This document shows, piece by piece, positions 33,157 to 42,480 of a stretch of DNA of 64,000 nt (position 1 is the first letter of the stretch; every line of letters begins with the position of its first letter). Under the pieces are notes generated by a model that did no database searches, was not told where the DNA came from, and worked only from the letters and a program-made list of their open reading frames with translations. The position numbers and the translations under genes were made by a program. Source of the DNA: Runella sp. SP2 (GTDB lineage Bacteria > Bacteroidota > Bacteroidia > Cytophagales > Spirosomataceae). The stretch spans positions 4,712,001-4,776,000 of the forward strand of contig NZ_CP031030.1 in NCBI RefSeq assembly GCF_003711225.1, in the 5' to 3' direction.

Positions 33157-33675
33157 TTATTTTTCCTTTTTTTGATAAATATCTAACAGTACGCTTATTT
33201 CAGTTACTAAACGTTCTACATCTTTCTCGTCTTTACCATTATAAAAGCCCCGGATGTAGCCCTGTTTATCCACTAATACCAACTGTTCGTTGTAAGGAAT
33301 GGTTTGTTTTGATTTCTCATTTTTTAAATTACCAAGCTTGTACGTATCTATCAGTTTTTCGGGAGTTCCTTTCTCCACACTAAAGCTTGCTTCTTTGTCA
33401 AATAGCTTTTTTGCCCTATCAAAATGCTGTCTTACCACTGCATCACTATCTGGATTAAAGAATCCAGCAACCTTGATTGACCCTTGGACAGCCGATGGAA
33501 CCTGATAAAAAACCGTATCCTTTCCGTTTAAAATTGGCTTTCCAGCCGCATCAACTGCGGGGACAAAATAGGGTAGCTCAAAGTGATTTTCACCAAAGCT
33601 ATGTAAGAATAAAACAATGAAAGCCGGTAATGCCAACACCAAGGTCAGCATTCCGGCTTTTATATACTTTTGCAT
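33157..33675 (-). CDS. SCO1/SenC-like protein lacking the copper ligands
   Basis: 172 residues: one N-terminal membrane anchor (MLTLVLALPAFIVLFLHSF) and a thioredoxin-like domain with the SCO framework (VAGFFNPDSDAVVRQHFDRA; EQLVLVDKQGYIRGFYNGKDEKDVERL). In copper-binding SCO proteins the first segment carries CxxxC and a later DHS supplies His. Here the CxxxC position reads NPDSD and the His position reads PYNEQ, and there is no Cys in the mature domain. It therefore cannot bind copper in the usual way or do dithiol chemistry. Position between subunit IV and DUF420 genes still argues for a role in oxidase assembly, perhaps as a structural partner. Confidence 0.75.
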   Translation of the reverse strand: MQKYIKAGMLTLVLALPAFIVLFLHSFGENHFELPYFVPAVDAAGKPILNGKDTVFYQVPSAVQGSIKVAGFFNPDSDAVVRQHFDRAKKLFDKEASFSVEKGTPEKLIDTYKLGNLKNEKSKQTIPYNEQLVLVDKQGYIRGFYNGKDEKDVERLVTEISVLLDIYQKKEK

Positions 33676-33679
33676 AGTA

Positions 33680-33994
33680 CTATCTCAAATCAAAAATAGA
33701 ACCGCCTTCTGTCATTAATGCTATTAGCAACCAAACGACGAAAATACAAGGAAGCAAAGCTGCCCAAATCAACGACTTTACTTCGTGTTTAAGGTGCATA
33801 AATTCCCCAACGATATAGAATGCCTTAACAATCGTCATTCCAACGAAAATAGATGTTTTCAACGTGCCAGCCTCCAATGTGAATGCAATCAAGAACTCTA
33901 GAGCTGTAAGGATGAGTAGAATCCAAAATGTGCGCCAAATTGCTTTGCGTTGTTCTGCGCCAGCGTTTTCGTCGTGTTCGTGAACGTGTGCCAT
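33680..33994 (-). CDS. Cytochrome c oxidase subunit IV (prokaryotic type)
   Basis: 104 residues: a His-rich N-terminus (MAHVHEHDENAG), then three membrane helices (FWILLILTALEFLIAFTL; SIFVGMTIVKAFYIVGEFMHL; LIWAALLPCIFVVWLLIALM). The EFLIA and KAFYIVGEFMHLKHE motifs match prokaryotic subunit IV (COX4_pro), a non-catalytic oxidase subunit in the inner membrane. Gap of 4 bp to the SCO-like gene downstream. Confidence 0.88.
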   Translation of the reverse strand: MAHVHEHDENAGAEQRKAIWRTFWILLILTALEFLIAFTLEAGTLKTSIFVGMTIVKAFYIVGEFMHLKHEVKSLIWAALLPCIFVVWLLIALMTEGGSIFDLR

Positions 33995-34059
33995 ATTTTT
34001 TCTTAATTAAAGGAGATTAGAAATTAGGTAGTAGGAAATAAAGCCTTCCCAACAGCATT

Positions 34060-34821
34060 TTATACCAAGTAAAAGAATGTAAATACGAATACCCACACCA
34101 AGTCAACAAAGTGCCAGTAAAGACCTACTTTTTCTACCATTTCATACGAACCACGGCGATCATAAAAACCAGTTGATGCTCTGTAGAAAATCAAGTAGTT
34201 AAGCACTACCCCTGAGAATACGTGTGTTCCATGGAATCCAGTAATGAAGAAGAATAAATCAGCAAAAGCTGGAGGACCATATTGGTTTTCGGTCAAATTG
34301 GCACCAAAAACAGTTCTTGTTACCCATGAACCATCTACCAATTCTTTAATCACAGTTCCATTATCTGTACCGTGAATAAAGTGCGTCCACTCCCATGCTT
34401 GACAACCCAAGAAAGTTGCCCCACCAAGGATTGTCCACAACATATATTTTTCAACACCCGCGCGATCCATACGATGTCCAGCTTCAACTGCAAGTACCAT
34501 TGTAACCGAACTAAGGATCAAAATGAAGGTCATAATCCCTACAAAAACGAGAGGAGCATGAAGACCGTGCATAAATGGCAGGGCATCAAATACCTTTTCA
34601 GGAATTGGCCAGTAGGCTGGTGATGAAACAAAATCAGCGACCTTACCCGCATAAGCAGGATAACTGAAGCGAACTAAGCCATAAGAAACCAACAAGGCCG
34701 AGAAAGTAAATGTATCTGATACTAAAAAGAACCACATCATCAACTTCCCGTAGCTAGCCTTCATGGGCTCAACTCCACCTAGCCATACATTTTTCACATT
34801 CGGTTGTGCAGTAGCAGCCAT
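34060..34821 (-). CDS. Cytochrome c oxidase subunit III (copy 1, long form)
   Basis: 253 residues, seven predicted helices. The family motifs are present: LMMWFFLVSDTFTFSALLVSY at the start, FHGTHVFSGVVLNYLIF, and the C-terminal GLYWHFVDLVWVFVFTFFYLV. It has an insertion between helices compared with the second subunit III gene upstream, including a loop around PEKVFDALPFMHGLH. Subunit III stabilises the catalytic core. Two adjacent subunit III-like genes are usual in Bacteroidota oxidase clusters. Confidence 0.92.
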   Translation of the reverse strand: MAATAQPNVKNVWLGGVEPMKASYGKLMMWFFLVSDTFTFSALLVSYGLVRFSYPAYAGKVADFVSSPAYWPIPEKVFDALPFMHGLHAPLVFVGIMTFILILSSVTMVLAVEAGHRMDRAGVEKYMLWTILGGATFLGCQAWEWTHFIHGTDNGTVIKELVDGSWVTRTVFGANLTENQYGPPAFADLFFFITGFHGTHVFSGVVLNYLIFYRASTGFYDRRGSYEMVEKVGLYWHFVDLVWVFVFTFFYLV

Positions 34822-34863
34822 CGTTATTCTATTAAAAATTCAGGTTTTAAGTAAAATGTTTAA

Positions 34864-35448
34864 TCAACGGAAATACAAAAGAAATGCAAATAAATAAAGC
34901 CAGAGAATGTCAAGAAAATGCCAATATGTCGTACAAATCTCAATTCTTCTCAAGTTTTTTGCGTGAACTTTTAGGCGCATTGCTGAGATAAAAGTAACAC
35001 ACAACACAATCAGACCTGTTACCAAGTGAACACCGTGGAGAAGCGTAAAAACGTAAAAGAACGAACCTGAGGGATTACCAACGAAATAAATGTTTTGGGC
35101 CACCAAGTCTTTCCATCCTTCTACTTGCATCCACAAAAACGCCAGTCCAAGCACAAAAGTAATAGAAATTGCGATTTTGAGCGTATTGAAATTGTCTTTT
35201 TTTGCAGCTAAATATGCCCAGTGCATGGCAATGCTGCTAATAATCAAGACAACAGAACTATACCAAAAAATTTGAGGGACCTCAAATTCAACCCAATTTC
35301 CTTCTGCTCTACGCACCAAATAGGCACTTGTCTGCGAGGCAAAAAGCATGATAATTGTTACGATAAACCCCCACAAGATAAACTTCTTGGGATCCATCGA
35401 CAAGGTTTCTGGCGCTTCCTCTATCCTTAGTTTTTCAACCTTTGCCAT
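34864..35448 (-). CDS. Cytochrome c oxidase subunit III (copy 2, short form)
   Basis: 194 residues with five helices: FILWGFIVTIIMLFASQTSAYLV, IFWYSSVVLIISSIAMHWAYL, IAISITFVLGLAFLWMQVEGW, FYVFTLLHGVHLVTGLIVL and TTYWHFLDILWLYLFAFLLYF. The ending is the subunit III signature. It is a divergent paralogue of the neighbouring long copy, lacking its first two helices' extension. It follows ctaB after a 42-bp gap. Both copies probably belong to the same oxidase. Confidence 0.92.
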   Translation of the reverse strand: MAKVEKLRIEEAPETLSMDPKKFILWGFIVTIIMLFASQTSAYLVRRAEGNWVEFEVPQIFWYSSVVLIISSIAMHWAYLAAKKDNFNTLKIAISITFVLGLAFLWMQVEGWKDLVAQNIYFVGNPSGSFFYVFTLLHGVHLVTGLIVLCVTFISAMRLKVHAKNLRRIEICTTYWHFLDILWLYLFAFLLYFR

Positions 35449-35490
35449 AGTTTTAAAAATTGTTTTAAGTAATTACTTAGTTCTCAACAA

Positions 35491-36366
35491 CTAAGCCTTA
35501 TCCAACAAATAAGCGATTTGTACAATGGGCAAATACGCAAATGAGCCAAACATAAGCTGCAAAGCAGTTTTATCTGAGCACTTTCGCATCAAATGAAACG
35601 TTTGTGCCAAAAACAACACTCCAAACAGCATAGCGACCAGCGCTGAGTTAATTCCTGTCATTCCAAGCTCGTACGGCAGCCACCCTACTGGCAAAAGGAA
35701 TAAAGTATAAATCATCATTTGAATCGCCGTATTTAGGTCTTTTCCTCCTTTTGAAGGTAAAAGATTAAAGCCTGCTTTTTTATAATCTTCATCCAATACC
35801 CAAGCAATGGCCCAGAAATGTGGGAATTGCCAGAAAAATTGAATCGCAAACAAAATACCTGGTTCTAGTCCAAAGTGATTTGTGGCAGCTACCCAGCCAA
35901 TCATTGGCGGAAATGCCCCAGGAATGGCTCCTACAAAAACCGCTATCGTTCCCACACGTTTGAGAGGTGTGTAAACAAACCCATATAAAACTGTGGAAAG
36001 GATGGCTAAAGCACAGGCCCTTACATTGAACTCCATCAAAAATATGAACGTCGCAAAAGCGAATAAGGCTAAGGCAAAAATAGTAGCTTCATTCACCGAA
36101 ACACGGCCACTAGGAAGTGGTCGATTTTGGGTTCTTTTCATCAATTTATCCAAATCTTTCTCAATGATTTGGTTGATGATATTTGCCGCACCTGTGATTG
36201 AAAAAGCCGCCAAAATAAAAAGTAATAAGCTAGGCCAGTTTACCTTTTCGACCGCTAGGCTATATCCAAACGCCCCCGAAAAAGCCACTAGCCACGCCAA
36301 GCGAAGTTTCATCAACTCCAAATAGGTGCGCACTTTTTCAAAAAATAAATTGATTGCCAATGTCAT
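35491..36366 (-). CDS. ctaB: Heme O synthase (protoheme IX farnesyltransferase)
   Basis: 291 residues, family-typical length, with eight to nine membrane helices. This UbiA-type prenyltransferase adds a farnesyl group to heme B to give heme O, the first step towards heme A. The first Asp-rich motif is NIINQIIEKDLDKLMKRTQ followed by NRPLPSGRV; the second is in FWAIAWVLDEDYKKAGFNLLP. It lies 2 bp downstream of ctaA, which performs the next step. Confidence 0.96.
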   Translation of the reverse strand: MTLAINLFFEKVRTYLELMKLRLAWLVAFSGAFGYSLAVEKVNWPSLLLFILAAFSITGAANIINQIIEKDLDKLMKRTQNRPLPSGRVSVNEATIFALALFAFATFIFLMEFNVRACALAILSTVLYGFVYTPLKRVGTIAVFVGAIPGAFPPMIGWVAATNHFGLEPGILFAIQFFWQFPHFWAIAWVLDEDYKKAGFNLLPSKGGKDLNTAIQMMIYTLFLLPVGWLPYELGMTGINSALVAMLFGVLFLAQTFHLMRKCSDKTALQLMFGSFAYLPIVQIAYLLDKA

Positions 36367-36368
36367 TG

Positions 36369-37391
36369 TTAGGCGTTAATATTTTCAGTAGTGAATAATT
36401 GTCTTTTGTTGAAGACTACTTCGGCATTAATTAACAACAAAAGAACAAACTGTAATCCCAGTGCAATCGTAGCGAGTGTCAAGTGAAGAGGTTGCGCAAA
36501 TGCAGGGACTGACCAATATGCCATGATAATCCCAGTGGCTATTTCAATAATGACCATCACCAACAACGCCAGCGTCAACTTATAAATGATACCGCTTTGA
36601 GAGGTCGCTTTTCGTAGCCAATAAAGTAAGCCTACATGCAACCCAAAAAGCAAAATTGAGTAAGAACGGTGAATATAAAACTTCACGCCCAAATGCTCTA
36701 TCCACTGATTTCTGCCAGCTTCTCCAAGTTCTTTTATCGCCACATCCATTACTTCTCTCACTTGTGTTCCTAGTAAGACCTGTACAAGTGATAAAATCAA
36801 TGTCCAAATAAGCCACTTGTTTATGAACGTTTTCTTTTTGATTTCAGCGAGTTGAACATCCCCAACATACGACCTTGCCATGGTATAAATCAATACAAAT
36901 ACGATGACAATAGCCAGCAACATGTGCAAAGTGACCATAACAGGAGCAAGCTCCGAAGATACCACTTTTGCACCCAACCAACCTTGAAACCCTACTAGCA
37001 AAAATGCCAGTAAGCTCATGTAAAAAATCGGTCGATCGCGTTTAAGAAAAGGAATTGAAGCGAGAAGAGTAGCAAAAATTAAGAGTCCTGTAAATACCCC
37101 AAAAAGCCGATTAAGGTATTCTGTCCAGGTCTTAAATACATTAAATTCTACCTCTCCTTTTAATTTGGCACCAAAAATTTCTTGGTAGTTGGCAGGTAGT
37201 TCAGAAACTTCTGTTGGAGGAACCCATGAGCCAAAACATTTTGGCCAATCGGGACAACCCATCCCAGAGCCAGTACTTCTAACAATCCCGCCGATTACAA
37301 TCAAAACATAAACGACAACTACTGTTAGAAGTGCTAGCTTCTGAAATAAGCGATTAATTGTATCAGAATTAGTGTGACGCAAACTGGTCAT
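36369..37391 (-). CDS. ctaA: Heme A synthase (COX15/CtaA family)
   Basis: About 340 residues with eight membrane helices. The first extracytoplasmic loop carries the paired cysteines GMGCPDWPKCFGSWVPP seen in CtaA. Likely heme-ligand histidines lie in VTLHMLLAIVIV, IHRSYSILLFGLHVG and LHLTLATIALG. It converts heme O to heme A. The start at 37391 (MTSLRHTN) is chosen; another ATG lies at 37409. Either way the start overlaps the end of coxA by 23 bp or more, showing coupled expression. Confidence 0.93.
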   Translation of the reverse strand: MTSLRHTNSDTINRLFQKLALLTVVVVYVLIVIGGIVRSTGSGMGCPDWPKCFGSWVPPTEVSELPANYQEIFGAKLKGEVEFNVFKTWTEYLNRLFGVFTGLLIFATLLASIPFLKRDRPIFYMSLLAFLLVGFQGWLGAKVVSSELAPVMVTLHMLLAIVIVFVLIYTMARSYVGDVQLAEIKKKTFINKWLIWTLILSLVQVLLGTQVREVMDVAIKELGEAGRNQWIEHLGVKFYIHRSYSILLFGLHVGLLYWLRKATSQSGIIYKLTLALLVMVIIEIATGIIMAYWSVPAFAQPLHLTLATIALGLQFVLLLLINAEVVFNKRQLFTTENINA

Positions 37392-39246
37392 TATAATTTT
37401 GAGCCTCAATTTCTTTTTCCTGCGCTATATACTCATTCTCATGCGGGAAGTTAGATTCGAGCGTTTGAGAGTGAGGAATATTTTGAGGAATAAAATCAAC
37501 GTCAGATCCTGGCTTGCTATAATCGTATGGCCAACGATATACGGCAGGGATTTCTCCTACCCAGTTTCCGTGACCTACGTTTACTGGTGTTGTCCACTCC
37601 AAAGTATTTGAATTCCAAGGGTTTTGAGGTGCTACTTTACCTTTAAACATGCTGTAGAAGAAATTCCAAAGGAATATAAACTGAGCAAAGAAAGTAAAGA
37701 TAGCAGCTATCGAAACAAACATGTTCAAATCAGTGAACGACTTACCAAAGTCAAAGCTTGTGAATTGGTAATAACGACGTGGGAAACCTGCAATACCAAT
37801 GTAGTGCATTGGCATAAACACTAAATATACTCCAGCAAAAGTAAGCCAGAAGTGAATTTGACCAAGTGTGCTGTTAAGCATACGGCCAAACATTTTTGGA
37901 TACCAGTGGTAAATACCTGCGAAGAATCCGAAAGCCGAAGCCGCACCCATTACGATGTGAAAGTGTGCTACCACAAAATAGGTATCGTGCAATTGAATAT
38001 CTAGTGCCGAGTTTCCAAGAATGATACCTGTCAAACCACCTGACACGAACAACGATACCAGACCGATTGAGAACAACATACCTGGCGTAAAGACGATGTT
38101 TCCGCGCCACAAAGTTGTGATGTAGTTAAACGCTTTTACCGCCGAAGGAACCGCAATAATCAACGTCAAGAACATAAAGATTGAGCCCAAGAATGGATTC
38201 ATACCCGTTACGAACATGTGGTGCGCCCATACGATAAAGGCAAGGAATGCAATCGCCATGATTGAGGCAATCATCGCACGGTAACCAAAGATTGGCTTAC
38301 GGGCATTCGTTGCAATTACTTCTGATGTGATACCAAGGGCTGGCAACAATACGATATATACTTCTGGGTGTCCTAAGAACCAGAACAAGTGTTGGAACAA
38401 GATTGGACTACCACCAACGTTTGGCAAAGCTTCGCCATTGATATAAATTTCTGACAGATAGAAGCTTGTTCCGAAATGACGGTCAAAAATCAACAATAAG
38501 GCTGCTGAAAGCAATACAGGGAAAGAGATAATTCCCAATACAGCCGTGATTAAGAATGCCCAAATTGTCAATGGAAGACGCGTGAAAGTCATACCACGTG
38601 TACGAAGGTTGATTACGGTTGTAACATAGTTCAAACTTCCCAACAATGAAGACATGATGAAAATCGCCATACTTGATAACCAGAGTGTCATCCCCATTTC
38701 AGAACCCATGTGGGCTTGTGGTAATGCACTTAGCGGCGGATAAATCACCCAACCACCTGCTGCTGGCCCTGTTTCAAGGAAGATTGAGATAAACATCAAT
38801 AAACCTGAAACAAAGAATAACCAAAACGAAAGCATGTTCAAAAACCCTGATGCCATATCACGAGCTCCAACTTGCAATGGAATCAAGAAGTTACTGAAAG
38901 TTCCACTCAAACCTGCCGTCAATACAAAGAATACCATGATGGTACCGTGCATGGTTACAAGGGCAAGGTAAAAGTTAGGGTCTAATGCGCCTGTTTCAGT
39001 AATCCAGCCACCTAGAAATGGTTTTAACCAGCTCAAGTTTGCCCCAGGAAACCCTAGTTGCAAACGGAAGATAACCGACATAGCAGCTCCAATGATAGCC
39101 CAAAAAATACCAGTTATCATGTACTGTTTGGCTATCACTTTGTGATCTTCAGAGAAGATATATTGGCGCCAGAAGTTTAACTCGTGGTGCTCATGTTCAT
39201 CGTGAGAGTGGACATCATGTCCCAAGTTAGCCTCTACTACTGACAT
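37369..39246 (-). CDS. coxA: Cytochrome c oxidase subunit I
   Basis: 625 residues from the ATG at 39246 (MSVVEANLG); the frame extends 48 bp upstream without support. It starts with a His-rich cytoplasmic segment (HDVHSHDEHEHHELNFW), then twelve helices. Heme and CuB ligands are visible: TMHGTIMVFFVL, HPEVYIVLLPALG (Cys-free H-P-E-V-Y with the cross-linked His and Tyr), WAHHMFVTGM and TYFVVAHFHIVMGA. The HPEVY motif marks the A family of heme-copper oxidases. This is the oxygen-reducing, proton-pumping subunit. It lies downstream of coxB and overlaps ctaA. Confidence 0.98.
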   Translation of the reverse strand: MSVVEANLGHDVHSHDEHEHHELNFWRQYIFSEDHKVIAKQYMITGIFWAIIGAAMSVIFRLQLGFPGANLSWLKPFLGGWITETGALDPNFYLALVTMHGTIMVFFVLTAGLSGTFSNFLIPLQVGARDMASGFLNMLSFWLFFVSGLLMFISIFLETGPAAGGWVIYPPLSALPQAHMGSEMGMTLWLSSMAIFIMSSLLGSLNYVTTVINLRTRGMTFTRLPLTIWAFLITAVLGIISFPVLLSAALLLIFDRHFGTSFYLSEIYINGEALPNVGGSPILFQHLFWFLGHPEVYIVLLPALGITSEVIATNARKPIFGYRAMIASIMAIAFLAFIVWAHHMFVTGMNPFLGSIFMFLTLIIAVPSAVKAFNYITTLWRGNIVFTPGMLFSIGLVSLFVSGGLTGIILGNSALDIQLHDTYFVVAHFHIVMGAASAFGFFAGIYHWYPKMFGRMLNSTLGQIHFWLTFAGVYLVFMPMHYIGIAGFPRRYYQFTSFDFGKSFTDLNMFVSIAAIFTFFAQFIFLWNFFYSMFKGKVAPQNPWNSNTLEWTTPVNVGHGNWVGEIPAVYRWPYDYSKPGSDVDFIPQNIPHSQTLESNFPHENEYIAQEKEIEAQNYNDQFASH

Positions 39247-39277
39247 TTTTATTTTGATTTTAAAGTTATAATTTCTA

Positions 39278-40387
39278 TTAACGCATCGATGCACTTGCGG
39301 CCGCAGCCGAACCTGTAGAAGCAGTGGTACTGTCAGTTTCTTCTACGTAAGGAGCATAATTCATTGCCTTTGCACGCAATTTTTCTGGGATTTTAGAGAT
39401 AAACTTAGGGTTCGCCTCCAAAATAGTCGATAGCAAAGGTTTTTGTTGTTGTTTCCAAGCATCAGCAGAAGCCTTGTCTTCAACAATCAGGCGCAAGCGC
39501 ATTGCAAAGTGACCACGTCCACATACCTCAGTACATGCAATTTCGTAGTCGAAATTAGGGTTGTTTAACTCTGCCCGCATTTGCTCCGTTGACTTATCAG
39601 GAATAAACCAAAATTTCGTTGGCATACCAGGAACTGCGTCCATTTTGACACGCATGTGAGGAATATACACACTGTGCAAAACGTCACGAGCTCGGATTTT
39701 CAACAAAACAGGCTTACCTACTTCCACGTGCATTTCACTTGGATTGATAAAATCATCCATTGATGCTTCGTCTGAATAATCAACGCCCATTTCGTTATCT
39801 GAAGTGATTAACTTGTAGTTATAAGCTCCAAGCTTATTATCCTGAACACCTCCATAACGAACAATCCAACCAAACTGTTTTCCCATAATTTCAACTACCT
39901 GTGAATCAGCGGGAGCATCGGCCATAATTTTGGTCCACGTACGGAACCCTAAAAATACCAAAGATGCCATGATTACCGCAGGAATCGCAGTCCAAATCAA
40001 CTCCAACTTGTGGTTTTCAGGGTAAAAAGTAGCTTTATAGCCTTTTTTGTACTGATATTTCCAAGAGAAGAAGAAAAGCAAAAAGTTTACAATAAAAAAT
40101 GCAATCGTTAATAAACCCATATCAAGCCAAAATTGGCTATCCGTTTCCCGACCATGTGGGGAAGATGCCTCTGGTAAAAAAGCATCCTGCGAAGCGAGGT
40201 AAGACCATACCATTGCTACTGAACCTGCCACCAAAAACACCATCCAAAGTGCTGCATTGACTTTGTTATTTGGTACAGGAGCTTCACTGTCTGATTGAGT
40301 ACTACCCATTACCTTTTGCAATTTTGCTGCCACGGCAATTGCAATTCCAAGCAGCACAACCAGTAGTAATCCAACTAAATAAATCAT
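39278..40387 (-). CDS. coxB: Cytochrome c oxidase subunit II (CuA)
   Basis: 369 residues. An N-terminal helix and an extra segment precede the usual two-helix hairpin (WLDMGLLTIAFFIVNFLLFF; LIWTAIPAVIMASLVFLGF). The periplasmic cupredoxin domain has the CuA ligands: DVLHSVYIPHMRVKMD for the first His, then CTEVCGRGHFAM for the two Cys, Glu, His and Met. A low-complexity Thr/Ala/Ser tail ends the protein; there is no fused heme domain, so an external cytochrome c donor or the act complex must feed it. It is 66 bp downstream of actF. Confidence 0.96.
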   Translation of the reverse strand: MIYLVGLLLVVLLGIAIAVAAKLQKVMGSTQSDSEAPVPNNKVNAALWMVFLVAGSVAMVWSYLASQDAFLPEASSPHGRETDSQFWLDMGLLTIAFFIVNFLLFFFSWKYQYKKGYKATFYPENHKLELIWTAIPAVIMASLVFLGFRTWTKIMADAPADSQVVEIMGKQFGWIVRYGGVQDNKLGAYNYKLITSDNEMGVDYSDEASMDDFINPSEMHVEVGKPVLLKIRARDVLHSVYIPHMRVKMDAVPGMPTKFWFIPDKSTEQMRAELNNPNFDYEIACTEVCGRGHFAMRLRLIVEDKASADAWKQQQKPLLSTILEANPKFISKIPEKLRAKAMNYAPYVEETDSTTASTGSAAAASASMR

Positions 40388-40453
40388 TGTTATTATGTCG
40401 TTTTATATTGATTTAGAGATTTTGCTAGTTAAGACAAAATCAATTTCTACAAA

Positions 40454-41770
40454 TTACGCAACATCGTGGTGTAGAGACTCCTCTAACATTGGATGGTTGC
40501 GAGGGATTAGATTGCCTTTCGTCAACTGAGTTGAAACTGACCAAATAAACGCACAAGCAAACAATAAAATAAAGCCAAACTCAACAGGCCCAAAACCAGC
40601 ATGTTCACCTACTGTACCTGGCATAATGTTGGTATAAAAATCAAAGTAGTGACCCACAATAATTGACCAACAAGCAATTTTCAAAATCAATGGCGTACGC
40701 TTCGAATCCCTTGTCATTAAAACTAGGAAAGGGGTAACAAAGTTTAAGAAAAGATTGATAAAAAATGGTGCTTTGAAAATACCACCGTAGCCGCTAAAAC
40801 GCTCACGATAATAAATAGCTTCTTCTGGAAGGTTAGCGTAATAAATAAGCAAAAATTGCGCAAACCAAACGTATGTCCAGAAAATCGAGAAGGCAAAACA
40901 GAATTTACCTAAGTCATGTAAGTGGCTTTCGTTTACTGCTTTCAAATACCCACGCTCTTTCAACATAACAATTGTAAGCGTCATTGTTGCCAAACCTGCT
41001 ACGTGCCAACTGGCGAGTGTGTACCAGCCAAACATGGTTGAGAACCAGTGAGTATCGATTGCCATCACAAAATCCCAAGCAGAAGTAGATGAAGTTACAC
41101 CAAAAACTAGCAAGAACGCCGTTCCGAATTTGATGGCTTTTTCGTAATTCTCAGTTCCACCAATTTCGTCTTCTTGAAGCGACAAATTTCTCAATACTTT
41201 CCACAAACCATACCACAAACCGAAATACAATACGAGGCGAATGAAATAAAATGGTTTGTTCAAAAATCCTTTTTTACCTGCGATGATTGCATCGTAGTGT
41301 GGACTATTTGGATCCATAATCCCTTCGTGCATCCAGTGGAATAATTTATCTCCAAAGCCTACAGCAAGCACCAAAATAATAATGGCTGGTACTGGCAAAA
41401 AAGCAGGCATTGCCTCTGGAATTCTTCTAAATACAGCCGACCACCCCGCCTGAGCAAGGTTATTGTAAGCTAGGAAGAATAAGCCAATGACAGAAATACC
41501 AGCAAAATAGACACTATTTACCCAAAGGTTAGAAATAATACGTTGTGTCCAGTGGTAAGCGTGTTCGGCATGGTCGTGTGCATGTTCAGCAGCATGACCT
41601 GCAGCTCCATGAGCTTCGTGCCCATGTCCACCACCTTGAGATAACATATATGCTCCGATCAATACCAGCGCAGCGCCAATACCCATCCCAATGAGCAAAT
41701 TGCGTTTTGATTCGGCGGTAAATTCAAATTGTTCTTCGACAGAAACAACTTCGTGATGATGTGCGCCCAT
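40454..41770 (-). CDS. actF: Alternative complex III subunit ActF (NrfD-like quinol-binding membrane subunit 2)
   Basis: 438 residues with about ten membrane helices. Near the N-terminus, after the first helix, is a loop very rich in His (GGHGHEAHGAAGHAAEHAHD). Helices such as FYFIRLVLYFGLWYGLWKVL and FCFAFSIFWTYVWFAQFLLIYYANLPEE match the ActF/PsrC-like second quinol subunit of alternative complex III. It is separated from actE by 104 bp containing a 16-bp hairpin. It works with ActC in quinol oxidation and proton handling. Confidence 0.92.
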   Translation of the reverse strand: MGAHHHEVVSVEEQFEFTAESKRNLLIGMGIGAALVLIGAYMLSQGGGHGHEAHGAAGHAAEHAHDHAEHAYHWTQRIISNLWVNSVYFAGISVIGLFFLAYNNLAQAGWSAVFRRIPEAMPAFLPVPAIIILVLAVGFGDKLFHWMHEGIMDPNSPHYDAIIAGKKGFLNKPFYFIRLVLYFGLWYGLWKVLRNLSLQEDEIGGTENYEKAIKFGTAFLLVFGVTSSTSAWDFVMAIDTHWFSTMFGWYTLASWHVAGLATMTLTIVMLKERGYLKAVNESHLHDLGKFCFAFSIFWTYVWFAQFLLIYYANLPEEAIYYRERFSGYGGIFKAPFFINLFLNFVTPFLVLMTRDSKRTPLILKIACWSIIVGHYFDFYTNIMPGTVGEHAGFGPVEFGFILLFACAFIWSVSTQLTKGNLIPRNHPMLEESLHHDVA

Positions 41771-41807
41771 TATAAATCTTTATCTTTAAGTTGTTGTTGG
41801 TTATCGC

Positions 41808-41850
41808 AGCGGCGAACCGCTAACTTGTTCGTAATTAGCGGTTTGCCGCT
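41808..41850. repeat. Hairpin between actE and actF
   Basis: AGCGGCGAACCGCTAA (41808-41823) and TTAGCGGTTTGCCGCT (41835-41850) pair over 16 bp with one G-T pair and an 11-nt loop. No U-run follows on the minus strand, so it is not a classical terminator. It may be an RNA processing or stability element that sets the actF/cox level relative to actA-E. Confidence 0.7.
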
Positions 41851-41874
41851 TCGGTTTATTACAGTAACTTAGTA

Positions 41875-42471
41875 CTAGCCTTTCTGTAATTTATGAATAT
41901 AGTGAGCAATTTTCCAACGCTCTTCGGGAGTCACTTGTGAACCATGTGCCCACATGCGGCCTTTTCCGTGCGTGATCACGTGGAAAATATGTCCATCATT
42001 CATATTTAGGTAAGCATCCGCTTTGTAATTAGGTACCCCTTTGTACATGTCAGCTACTGGGCCGTCTCCTGCACCTGTTTCACCATGGCAGTGTTGGCAA
42101 TATCTTCCATAAAGTGCTTTTCCTTCTGCAAGTGTTTTTGCAGTATTTGGAACGGGATTTTTCAAAACGGCTTCCGCAGTAGCGAGTTCATCTTTACCGA
42201 TGTGGTAAATCATCAAGTCCACGCTTGAGCTGTCAAATTGAGTTTTGTAGTTACGGCGAGATACCGTTCCTGCCACAGGCTCACGCATGTTTTTACCATC
42301 AGCATTGATGGGATTTTTCTCAATTTGGGTATATGGCTCATAACCAACAGAGTTATACATGTTAGGAGCATATTCTAAACCTGCATCATCGTGACCACGT
42401 TGGCAAGAACTCAAAGCAGCGACGACAGCAAACGTACCAGCAATTAATGTATTAATTCTTTTCATCTTCAT
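41875..42471 (-). CDS. actE: Alternative complex III subunit ActE (monoheme cytochrome c lipoprotein)
   Basis: 198 residues. A lipobox LSSC puts the acylated Cys at residue 23, so the protein is membrane-anchored on the periplasmic side. One heme motif, CQHCH, follows GRYCQHCHGETGAGDG, with a likely Met ligand late in the domain (KGRMWAHGSQVTPEERW). It is the mobile or exit cytochrome of the Act complex, passing electrons to cytochrome c or directly to the oxidase. Starts 9 bp after actD. Confidence 0.93.
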   Translation of the reverse strand: MKMKRINTLIAGTFAVVAALSSCQRGHDDAGLEYAPNMYNSVGYEPYTQIEKNPINADGKNMREPVAGTVSRRNYKTQFDSSSVDLMIYHIGKDELATAEAVLKNPVPNTAKTLAEGKALYGRYCQHCHGETGAGDGPVADMYKGVPNYKADAYLNMNDGHIFHVITHGKGRMWAHGSQVTPEERWKIAHYIHKLQKG

Positions 42472-42480
42472 TTAAAAACA

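Noticed and set aside
41808-41850. An intrinsic terminator between actE and actF
   Set aside because: No U-run follows on the transcribed strand, and stopping there would cut off actF and the oxidase genes.
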